From CAZEJK01 sp964512045 (lineage in GTDB: Bacteria; Acidobacteriota; Thermoanaerobaculia; Thermoanaerobaculales; Sulfomarinibacteraceae), in the NCBI GenBank assembly GCA_964512045.1, contig CAZEJK010000333.1, forward strand, positions 1-5,358: a stretch of DNA of 5,358 nt, read 5' to 3'. Below the pieces are notes generated by a model, which saw nothing but the letters and a program-made list of their open reading frames with translations, was not told the DNA's origin and searched no databases. Every line of letters begins with the position of its first letter. Positions within the stretch are counted from its first letter, which is position 1. The translations under genes and the position numbers were made by a program. Shown here piece by piece: positions 1 to 4,548 of this stretch.

Positions 1-46
1 GCCCCGGCGTAGCCGCGGTGGGTGGCTGGGGGTAGCGAGGCCGGGC
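1..46 (+). repeat. Imperfect direct repeat, copy 1 (partner at 342-387)
   Basis: The first 22 bases of the window are identical to 342-363. The following 24 or so bases remain clearly similar to 364-387 with a few substitutions and one 1-base indel, both ending in a shared GCCGGGC. The copies are 341 bp apart and enclose the gap. The window starts inside or at the edge of copy 1, so the true repeat may be longer. It could be a dispersed intergenic repeat unit or an assembly artefact at a repeat junction. Confidence 0.7.
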
Positions 47-106
47 CTCGCGGGCCGGTTGGGCGGGTCACGAGCGGCTCGACCGCCGAGTCGATCTGAG
101 CACCGA

Positions 107-122
107 CCGGCCCCGGCCCCGG
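107..122. repeat. 16-bp GC-only inverted repeat, left arm
   Basis: CCGGCCCCGGCCCCGG at 107-122 is the exact reverse complement of 322-337. Each arm is also internally repetitive (CCGGCC units). The arms flank the sequencing gap and could fold into a very stable stem, which may explain the poor assembly here. Because the composition is so simple, part of this symmetry may be low-complexity coincidence. Confidence 0.6.
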
Positions 123-236
123 TCAATGGCCCCGGTCCTGGTAGCCGGCAGCCGGACCCGGATGATGGGCTCCCGTCAGCCGGAACGCTCTGTGTCGACC
201 CTTGTGCTCAGCTCAACCTGACCGAATGGGGCGGGG

Positions 237-268
237 GGCCTGCGGCTCTGCGCCTTTGCGTCTCTGCG
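237..268 (+). repeat. 8-bp-period tandem array ending in TGCG
   Basis: Four consecutive 8-base units, each ending in TGCG, occupy 237-268: GGCCTGCG, GCTCTGCG, CCTTTGCG and TCTCTGCG. The reverse complement reads as a series of CGCAGAG/CGCAAAG words. It resembles a short-period intergenic motif I recall from many unrelated bacterial genomes and metagenomes; its origin is not established. Only about 11 bases separate it from the N block, so the array may continue into the gap. Confidence 0.6.
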
Positions 269-279
269 TTGTTTCTTCT

Positions 280-289
280 NNNNNNNNNN
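280..289. other. Assembly gap (10 N)
   Basis: Ten consecutive N bases. A round number like this is normally a scaffolding placeholder rather than a measured length, so the true distance between the two sides is unknown. GC-rich inverted repeats and the 8-bp array on either side are a plausible cause. Confidence 0.98.
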
Positions 290-321
290 GACAGCGCGGG
301 TTCACGTGGTCGACCCGGTGG

Positions 322-337
322 CCGGGGCCGGGGCCGG
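322..337. repeat. 16-bp GC-only inverted repeat, right arm
   Basis: CCGGGGCCGGGGCCGG at 322-337 is the exact reverse complement of 107-122. It sits immediately before the second copy of the direct repeat. Confidence 0.6.
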
Positions 338-341
338 GCCT

Positions 342-387
342 GCCCCGGCGTAGCCGCGGTGGGGGTCTCGGGGGTATCGAAGCCGGG
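342..387 (+). repeat. Imperfect direct repeat, copy 2 (partner at 1-46)
   Basis: This is the second copy of the direct repeat, with 22 identical leading bases followed by a diverged tail. It lies just after the 322-337 GC-rich arm and about 70 bases before the radical SAM start codon. Similarity is lost after 387, where the sequence becomes less GC-rich and promoter-like. Confidence 0.7.
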
Positions 388-409
388 CGATCAACAGGCA
401 ATGGCGAGA

Positions 410-437
410 TTGCGTCCCGTGTTCGAAGGAGTATTGT
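410..437 (+). promoter_or_regulatory. Candidate sigma70-like promoter for the radical SAM gene
   Basis: TTGCGT (410-415) and TATTGT (432-437) are separated by 16 bases and lie in a locally AT-richer patch just before the ribosome-binding site. Each box matches the housekeeping consensus at four of six positions. Transcription would begin near 444, leaving a very short leader that starts at the Shine-Dalgarno site. This is tentative because the spacing and box quality are only fair. Confidence 0.25.
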
Positions 438-443
438 GGAGGC

Positions 444-450
444 AGGAGGA
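444..450 (+). promoter_or_regulatory. Ribosome-binding site AGGAGGA of the radical SAM gene
   Basis: AGGAGGA lies five bases upstream of the ATG at 456. It supports this start over the overlapping frames nearby and shows that the MAQDADD N-terminus is probably genuine. Confidence 0.8.
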
Positions 451-455
451 GCACG

Positions 456-1433
456 ATGGCGCAGGACGCTGATGATTGTCTACTGAACGTCTTCGGACCG
501 GTACCGTCCCGCCGACTGGGCCGGAGCCTCGGGGTGGCCACGATCCCACAGGACTACTGCACGGCGAGCTGCGTGTACTGCCAGCTGGGACGCACCCGTC
601 ACATGTCGATCAACCGCTTCCCGGGCGCCGCGCCCGAGTCAGTTCGAGCCGCAGTGGTACACGCACTCGAGGCTGCCGCCGCACATGACGAGCCTGTGGA
701 TGCGATCACCCTGATCGCGGATGGCGAGCCGACCCTCGATAGCAACCTGGGCGCAACGCTCGAAGCCCTCTCTGGGCTGGCGCCTCGGCGCGCCGTCATC
801 ACCAACTCGACGCTGATCGACAGCCACCAGGTACGCTCTGAGCTCGCTGCGGCGGAATGGGTCTCACTCAAGCTGGACGCTGCGACCGAGCCCATGTGGC
901 GGCGGATCAACCGGCCCCACGGTCGCCTCCGCTTCGCTCCGATGATCGAAGGCATGCGCCGATTCGCTCGCGACTTCAACGGCACTCTGGTCACCGAGAC
1001 GATGCTGGTGGCCGGATGCAACGATGACGATGAGCACCTCCGCGCCCTGGCGGAGCTCGCCGCATCAATCGGACCCCACACCGCCTACCTGGCCGTACCG
1101 GTCCGTCCGCCCGCCGAAAGCTGGGTGGAGCCGCCGAGTGAGGCGACGATCATCCACGCGCACCGAGCGTTCACCGAGCAGGTCGAGCGGGTCGAGCTGA
1201 TGCTCGGGCTGCCGGTCGATCCGATCGCCAGCACGTCGGATCCGGTTGCCGATCTGCTCGCCACGACCGCGGTGCATCCGGTCGAGGAAGCCGAGGCCGT
1301 TCGCATCCTCGGCGGCGGAGACGCGGCGGCCCACAGGCTCGACCGTCTGATCACAGAAGGCCACCTCGCACGATCGCGATACCACGACCGAGCCTTCGTC
1401 GTTCGAAGGTATCAGGCGCCGGAACGCTCCTGA
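456..1433 (+). CDS. Radical SAM protein, COG0731 (TYW1-like) family
   Basis: A 325-residue protein. Near the N-terminus it has the family signature FGPVPSRRLGRSLG (residues 13-26), followed by the iron-sulfur motif C35-x3-C39-x2-C42 in the context CVYCQLGRT. These cysteines should bind the [4Fe-4S] cluster that cleaves S-adenosylmethionine. ADGEPTL around residues 88-94 supplies the GEP-type SAM-binding motif. Later strands such as AVITNSTL and VSLKLDA fit the rest of the partial TIM barrel. The last 70 or so residues (about 255-320) look like a winged-helix-type extension. COG0731 takes its name from the wyosine-tRNA enzyme TYW1, but bacterial members of this length lack the flavodoxin domain and have no assigned substrate, so I do not claim wyosine synthesis. 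The gene stands alone on the plus strand, convergent with the UPF0316 gene. Family assignment is secure; function is unknown. Confidence 0.92.
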   Translation: MAQDADDCLLNVFGPVPSRRLGRSLGVATIPQDYCTASCVYCQLGRTRHMSINRFPGAAPESVRAAVVHALEAAAAHDEPVDAITLIADGEPTLDSNLGATLEALSGLAPRRAVITNSTLIDSHQVRSELAAAEWVSLKLDAATEPMWRRINRPHGRLRFAPMIEGMRRFARDFNGTLVTETMLVAGCNDDDEHLRALAELAASIGPHTAYLAVPVRPPAESWVEPPSEATIIHAHRAFTEQVERVELMLGLPVDPIASTSDPVADLLATTAVHPVEEAEAVRILGGGDAAAHRLDRLITEGHLARSRYHDRAFVVRRYQAPERS

Positions 1434-1451
1434 GCTTCGAGCGCAACCCTC

Positions 1452-1475
1452 CTCCCAGCGCCGAGCGCCTGCGAG
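1452..1475. terminator. Hairpin between convergent genes, possible bidirectional terminator
   Basis: The sequence can fold as CTC-CAG-CGC paired with GCG-CTG-GAG around a CGA loop, giving nine base pairs with one C bulge and one C/C mismatch. It sits in the 52-bp gap between two convergent stop codons, where a shared terminator is expected. No T-tract follows on either strand, so it is not a canonical intrinsic terminator. Confidence 0.35.
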
Positions 1476-1485
1476 TACACGTCCG

Positions 1486-2037
1486 CTAACGACGGATCGG
1501 ACCGAGCGGTGCGAGCCCGGGACGCTTCGGCGTGAAGTAGCCGTGGTACTGCTGCCGCACCTCTTGCACGGTCACAATCGCATCAGGGTCGTGCGCCCGG
1601 ATCAACGCCAGCATCTCTTGGGTCCGCCTGCGATGCGACATGGAGAACACAACGCCGACCTCGGTGCCGCGTCCTCCGTGGGCCTCCACGAAGGTGACGC
1701 CGAAGCCGGACGCAGTGAGCCCCTTGACCATGCTGTCACAGGATGTGCTGATCACCCGAACGATCACGTCGCCCAGGCCGATCCATCGATCGATCGTCAT
1801 TCCGAGGTAGGTTCCCGCGGCAAAGCCGGCACCATACCCCAGAACACGCAGCGGATCGAGAGGGCCCTGAACGACCGTCGCCACTGCGGTAATGAACACC
1901 GAGACCTCGAAGAAACCGATCAGCGCCGAAAGGAGCCGCCGGCCCTGTACAGTCAGGATCAGTCGCAGTGTTCCCAGCGACACATCGAGACACCGCAAGA
2001 CGAAGATCAGAGCAGCCGCAACAACGGGCTCGGGCAT
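1486..2037 (-). CDS. UPF0316 family membrane protein (DUF5698 + DUF2179 domains)
   Basis: A 183-residue protein with about three N-terminal transmembrane helices (roughly residues 5-22, 37-58 and 66-82) and a soluble C-terminal half (about 95-170). The N-terminal pattern RCLDVSLGTLRLI...G....A..GFFEVSVFITAV is characteristic of UPF0316/YebE-type proteins (DUF5698). The C-terminal part, from ISTSCDSMVKGL through VVFSMSHRRR to VQEVRQQYHGYF, matches the small DUF2179 alpha/beta domain found on several membrane transporters. The usual family length is about 170-190 residues, so it looks complete. The start at 2037 is supported by GGGAGG six bases upstream. It ends in TAG at 1486. It follows the sigma-operon genes on the same strand after a 147-bp gap, so it may have its own promoter, but read-through cannot be excluded. 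The molecular role is unknown; a regulatory or ligand-sensing membrane protein is a guess. Confidence 0.88.
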   Translation of the reverse strand: MPEPVVAAALIFVLRCLDVSLGTLRLILTVQGRRLLSALIGFFEVSVFITAVATVVQGPLDPLRVLGYGAGFAAGTYLGMTIDRWIGLGDVIVRVISTSCDSMVKGLTASGFGVTFVEAHGGRGTEVGVVFSMSHRRRTQEMLALIRAHDPDAIVTVQEVRQQYHGYFTPKRPGLAPLGPIRR

Positions 2038-2043
2038 CGGGTA

Positions 2044-2049
2044 CCTCCC
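2044..2049 (-). promoter_or_regulatory. Ribosome-binding site GGGAGG of the UPF0316 gene
   Basis: On the minus strand GGGAGG lies six bases before the ATG at 2037-2035, which fixes the start of the UPF0316 gene at the expected N-terminus just before its first membrane helix. Confidence 0.7.
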
Positions 2050-2184
2050 AGTACAGATGACCGCGCTACGCCGGGCCTGTCGCCTCCCTCTCGGGCGGGC
2101 GCACAGTCCGTCGCAGGCGCCCCATTGTCACCGAAACTCGCCGCTCCGGACAATCGCCGAGGTGCACTGCGGTGGGGCAACGGG

Positions 2185-2763
2185 CTACCGGCTCAACACG
2201 TCCGCCAGAGCACGCGGCTCGCTCCCGATCTCCTCGGCGAAGACGCGGTCCAGCCGCCCCTCGACACAGGCGATCTCCAGCTGGCCGCCGCCGAGCTGCA
2301 CCGCCATCAGGCCGCGCACCATTCCGTCCGGCCCGAGCCGTACCAACACCACCGTCGCGTCGCTGGAGCCCACCTCGGTCACCGCCATCTCCCAGCCGCT
2401 GCCCTCGAGCTGCTCGCGCAAGGCCAGCAGACGGGCCAGGGCGTCGCGGTCCGGAGTGCCAATGACGGTGTAGGTCGCGACCTCCGCCCGCCGGACGCTG
2501 TTGAGCGCCGCCCGAGCCGTGGTGTCCAGATCGCCGGCCCGTTTGGCAACGCCTCGGGCGAGGGACATGACCAGAGGCCCCACTGTGACGTGGGAGGTTC
2601 GCTCCAGCCGGCACTCGGGGAGCCGACTGTCGATGGCCCGCGCCACCTCCGAGGTCCCGAGGCTGCGACCGCAGGCGAGCAGGATCACGGCCAGGAGGAT
2701 GAGCACCAGCGCAGCCGCGAAACGGACCCAGCCTCGGCGACTCTCCGTGATCTGTGGCTGCAT
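2185..2763 (-). CDS. Predicted lipoprotein, divergent DUF4252-like, last gene of the ECF operon
   Basis: A 192-residue protein. Its N-terminus has arginines at 9, 10 and 14, a hydrophobic core at about 15-30 and a lipobox LLAC with Cys31 as the predicted lipidated residue. The +2 residue is Gly, so outer-membrane sorting is possible. The mature part parallels the neighbouring DUF4252 protein: RALNSVRRAEV-type strands, then a long helix ending QLEGSGW, then strand-turn-strand VVLVRLGPDGMVRGLMAV and a final LEIACVEG strand. The neighbour has GLERGGW, MLLRPDGDEVHGMILMAF and VAMVNLVG in the same order. I infer tandem paralogues. Two cysteines (51 and 166) remain in the exported part and could pair. 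The ATG at 2763 overlaps the upstream stop (TGATG); a GTG three bases earlier is an alternative but sits too close to the ribosome-binding site. The function is unknown. Its place in the operon suggests envelope-stress sensing or response. Confidence 0.8.
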   Translation of the reverse strand: MQPQITESRRGWVRFAAALVLILLAVILLACGRSLGTSEVARAIDSRLPECRLERTSHVTVGPLVMSLARGVAKRAGDLDTTARAALNSVRRAEVATYTVIGTPDRDALARLLALREQLEGSGWEMAVTEVGSSDATVVLVRLGPDGMVRGLMAVQLGGGQLEIACVEGRLDRVFAEEIGSEPRALADVLSR

Positions 2764-3326
2764 CACTCCTCCTCTCCTGTCTCGCCGTTGGCCTCCAGCT
2801 GGGGCACGCCGTCCAGCTCGGCGAGGATCCGTCCGATCAGCTCCGGATCGATCGTACCGACCAGGTTCACCATCGCCACCTTGGAGCCGTCGAACGCCAT
2901 CAAGATCATGCCGTGGACCTCATCACCGTCGGGTCTGAGGAGCATCGTGACCTCGCTGGCGCCGTCGCGGACGAACAGGTTGCGCTGCCAGCCACCCCGC
3001 TCCAGTCCGACGAGCACACCGTCGACGCGTTCGCGGGCCTGCTCGAGCCGCTCGCCGGTGAGAGAGCCCACTCGCACCCGGATCCGAACCAGCCGACCCA
3101 CGGCTTCGGCAAAGTCGGGGTTCTCTGCCCGGGTCGCGGCAGCGACCATCGACAGCAGAGCGCCGCTGATGTTGATGTCCACCTCGGTGTCCTCTGGGCT
3201 GAAGACGTCCATCTGCTCGATGGCGACGAAGCCGGGATGGTCCTGTGGCTCGACGCCGTACGCCGTCGCCGGCAACAGCACGACGAGCATCAGAGGTACA
3301 ACCACGTGGGGTACAAGGTTTCGCAT
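2763..3326 (-). CDS. Secreted DUF4252 domain protein
   Basis: A 187-residue protein with a signal peptide (about residues 1-24, hydrophobic core VVVPLMLVVLLPATAYG, no lipobox) and a typical DUF4252 body. That body runs HPGFVAIEQMDVF, then EVDINISGALLSMVAAATR, then LVRIRVRVGSL, a helix ending GLERGGW, then VTMLLRPDGDEVHGMILMAF and VAMVNLVGTIDPELIGRIL. The C-terminus is acidic (GETGEEE). DUF4252 proteins are small exported proteins of unknown biochemical role, often encoded beside ECF sigma/anti-sigma genes. I chose the ATG at 3326, not the in-frame GTG at 3389, because it lies one base after the anti-sigma stop (TGA-G-ATG), has GGAG six bases upstream, and gives a proper signal peptide; the longer form would prepend 21 charged residues. 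A periplasmic location is inferred. It could sense, inhibit or be an effector of the sigma switch. Confidence 0.88.
   Translation of the reverse strand: MRNLVPHVVVPLMLVVLLPATAYGVEPQDHPGFVAIEQMDVFSPEDTEVDINISGALLSMVAAATRAENPDFAEAVGRLVRIRVRVGSLTGERLEQARERVDGVLVGLERGGWQRNLFVRDGASEVTMLLRPDGDEVHGMILMAFDGSKVAMVNLVGTIDPELIGRILAELDGVPQLEANGETGEEE
2768..2773 (-). promoter_or_regulatory. Ribosome-binding site AGGAGG of the DUF4252-like lipoprotein, inside the upstream gene
   Basis: AGGAGG on the minus strand lies four bases before the ATG at 2763, with a further AGGAGA just upstream. It is built from the codons for the three terminal glutamates of the preceding protein. It favours the ATG over the GTG at 2766 and suggests coupled translation. 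Confidence 0.65.
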
Positions 3327-3327
3327 C

Positions 3328-3882
3328 TCAAACTCCACTTCTATCCTTCGCGGACGGCGAAGGCTCCCGGTCAGGAGGGGTCTGCCCACTCTGGTGCAGG
3401 ACCCCGAGAAGCTCGTGAATGGCCGGGCTCAGGACCGGTCGCTCGAGCAGCTCGTTCTCGACCCCCGAGCTCGCCTGGCGAGTCGCCCGCGCGATCAACG
3501 ACAGCGCGTACTTCGCCTCGGCCGTGGCGCGGGCCACTTGCGCGGCCTGCGGATCGGGCCGACGTGCCTGATGGATCCCGAGCCCGATCGACAGCATCAC
3601 CGTCGCCGCTGCAGCAACCACACCCACGGTGATCCAGCGTTTCGGGAGTAGCGTCTGACGGCGGACCGTGTCCAGTACGCGCGGCGGGGTCTCGAGGGAT
3701 GGAAGCGCTCGCAGCTCGTCACGCACCGTCCTGGCTGCCACCGCCTCCGCGGCGCACTCGGAGCAGGCAGCCAGATGTGCATCGACAGCCGCGCTCTCGT
3801 CTCTGGGAAGCTCACCGTCGAGCCAGGCCTCGAGGCGAGCATCGACGTCGGCACAGGAGAGCGGATCAACAGGCCTGCGCAT
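3328..3882 (-). CDS. Transmembrane zinc-finger (ZAS) anti-sigma factor
   Basis: A 184-residue protein. Residues 1-50 form a zinc-binding anti-sigma (ZAS) domain: C10, then LEAWLDGEL (17-25), then H36-x3-C40-x2-C43 within AVDAHLAACSEC. These residues are expected to hold zinc while the domain occludes the sigma factor. One transmembrane helix spans about 83-103 (WITVGVV...IGLGIH), followed by a periplasmic tail of about 80 residues with no recognisable domain, rich in Ala and ending in a polar, proline-containing stretch. The gene overlaps the sigma gene by 17 bases and carries AAGGAGGT eight bases before its ATG. By family knowledge it binds the co-encoded sigma factor at the inner membrane and releases it on a signal. 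The signal is unknown; regulated proteolysis or a zinc/thiol change are the usual modes. The periplasmic tail or the exported DUF4252 partners could provide the sensing. Confidence 0.9.
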   Translation of the reverse strand: MRRPVDPLSCADVDARLEAWLDGELPRDESAAVDAHLAACSECAAEAVAARTVRDELRALPSLETPPRVLDTVRRQTLLPKRWITVGVVAAAATVMLSIGLGIHQARRPDPQAAQVARATAEAKYALSLIARATRQASSGVENELLERPVLSPAIHELLGVLHQSGQTPPDREPSPSAKDRSGV

Positions 3883-4393
3883 GATCGGCCACCTCCTTCA
3901 GCTCGTCGCGAAGATGACGCCGCGCCCGGTGCAGGTACGCCTTGACCGTGTTCAGCGGAAGCTCGAGCAGCTCGGCGATCTCCCGGTACGGCAGCGCCTC
4001 GATCTCACGCAGGATCACGATGCTGCGTTGTGGCTCGGACAGCCGCGCCAGCGCACGTTTCAGGTGGCCGCGGACCTGGCCGGACTGCGCCAACCGCTCC
4101 GGATCCGGGTCTCGGCTCGGGGCGGAGGGCGCCGCATCGTCGACGGGCTGCAGCACGGCGGACACTGTCTTGCGGCGCCTGGCGCGGTCGATACAGGCGT
4201 TGCGTGCGACCCGCATCAGCCATGCACCGAGCGTGGGCGAGGCCAGCACCTGCCGCCGATTGGTCCAGAGCTTGAGAAACACCTCTTGCGTCACGTCCTC
4301 CGCCTCCTCGCGGCTGGCCAACGAGTAGTACGCCACCGTGAACACCTTCCGCTGGTGCCGGGCGATTGCCGTCTCGAACGCGGTGCGCATCAT
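3866..4393 (-). CDS. ECF-subfamily RNA polymerase sigma factor
   Basis: A 175-residue group 4 sigma factor that directs RNA polymerase to dedicated promoters. Region 2 covers about residues 7-74: VFTVAYYSLASREEAEDVTQEVFLKLW (17-43) is the region 2.1-2.2 core-binding segment, and WLMRVARNACIDRARRR (58-74) corresponds to regions 2.3-2.4, which melt and read the -10 element. A variable linker (75-105), rich in Pro, Asp and Ser, follows. Region 4 runs from 109 to 168, with LSEPQRSIVILREIEALPYREIAELL leading into the helix-turn-helix LPLNTVKAYLHRARRHL that contacts the -35. Length is normal for the family. It heads a four-gene operon whose second gene is its anti-sigma factor. The start is uncertain: GTG 4405, ATG 4393 or ATG 4390. 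I prefer 4393 because AGGTGA lies eight bases upstream. Autoregulation is likely for this class but not proven here. Confidence 0.93.
   Translation of the reverse strand: MMRTAFETAIARHQRKVFTVAYYSLASREEAEDVTQEVFLKLWTNRRQVLASPTLGAWLMRVARNACIDRARRRKTVSAVLQPVDDAAPSAPSRDPDPERLAQSGQVRGHLKRALARLSEPQRSIVILREIEALPYREIAELLELPLNTVKAYLHRARRHLRDELKEVADHAQAC
3891..3898 (-). promoter_or_regulatory. Perfect Shine-Dalgarno AAGGAGGT of the anti-sigma gene, inside the sigma coding region
   Basis: AAGGAGGT on the minus strand lies eight bases before the anti-sigma ATG at 3882. In the sigma reading frame the same bases encode Lys-Glu-Val near its C-terminus (residues 166-168). The strong site and 17-base overlap suggest efficient anti-sigma translation from ribosomes finishing the sigma gene, helping to keep the pair in balance. 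Confidence 0.8.
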
Positions 4394-4411
4394 CTCCCGT
4401 CTCACCTGTAT

Positions 4412-4438
4412 CCACGAACGAGACGGTAAGAAGTTACA
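4412..4438 (-). promoter_or_regulatory. Candidate autoregulatory ECF promoter of the sigma operon
   Basis: Reading the minus strand, TGTAACTT (4438-4431) contains the AAC typical of ECF -35 elements. Sixteen bases after that AAC comes CGTGG (4416-4412), with an overlapping CGTT at 4420-4417, both resembling ECF -10 elements. Transcription would begin near 4405-4410, just ahead of the sigma start. This lies in an AT-richer island between divergent genes. The motifs are short and no second copy was found in this window, so support is modest. Confidence 0.35.
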
Positions 4439-4536
4439 AGCTTTCCGTGCTCACTCGCGCCAGGCCCCGGAGACCGGAACCGACCGATCCCATGGCCACC
4501 GAGGCAGCCGTCAAGAGTACACTCACACGTTGACGG

Positions 4537-4544
4537 AAGGAGGT
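4537..4544 (+). promoter_or_regulatory. Perfect Shine-Dalgarno AAGGAGGT of the DUF1847 gene
   Basis: AAGGAGGT lies four bases before the ATG at 4549 and overlaps the in-frame GTG at 4543. That rules against the GTG as the start and sets the N-terminus at MSVTLECARC. A TACACT at 4518-4523 could be a -10 box for this gene, but no matching -35 is seen. Confidence 0.8.
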
Positions 4545-4548
4545 GGAC

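Larger units (their letters stand above)
1..455. other. GC-rich intergenic region with repeats and an assembly gap
   Basis: No convincing gene lies here. The open frames on both strands are low-complexity Pro/Arg/Gly/Ala translations, and several run through the N block, so they are GC-driven noise. The stretch holds a direct repeat (1-46 and 342-387), a 16-bp inverted repeat (107-122 and 322-337), an 8-bp-period array (237-268) and the 10-N gap (280-289). The last 60 bases form the leader of the radical SAM gene. An upstream gene end cannot be excluded beyond position 1, but no stop codon with convincing coding sequence before it is visible. Confidence 0.75.

Noticed and set aside
59..486. 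Overlapping open frames in the left intergenic region
   Set aside because: They cross the N block, are low-complexity Gly/Pro/Arg, lack plausible ribosome sites and resemble no family.
456..1433. Calling the radical SAM gene a true wyosine-tRNA synthase (TYW1)
   Set aside because: The similarity is to the broad COG0731 family. The flavodoxin domain of eukaryotic TYW1 is absent and no other wyosine-pathway gene is present in the window.
2124..2154. Inverted repeat ATTGTC-N19-GACAAT between the lipoprotein and UPF0316 genes
   Set aside because: Only six base pairs, with no extension inward or outward and a 19-base loop. This is readily expected by chance, and there is no T-tract. It could be an operator, but nothing supports that.
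3327..3389. Longer N-terminus for the secreted DUF4252 protein, from a GTG at 3389
   Set aside because: It would add 21 charged residues before the signal peptide and overlap the anti-sigma gene by about 60 bases. The ATG at 3326 has a well-placed GGAG and a stop/start junction.
1543..3651. A 702-codon open frame on the plus strand
   Set aside because: It runs antisense through all or part of four well-supported minus-strand genes (UPF0316, both DUF4252 genes and the anti-sigma factor). Its translation is rich in His, Arg, Pro, Gln and Ser without any domain pattern, as expected for the reverse of GC-rich coding DNA.
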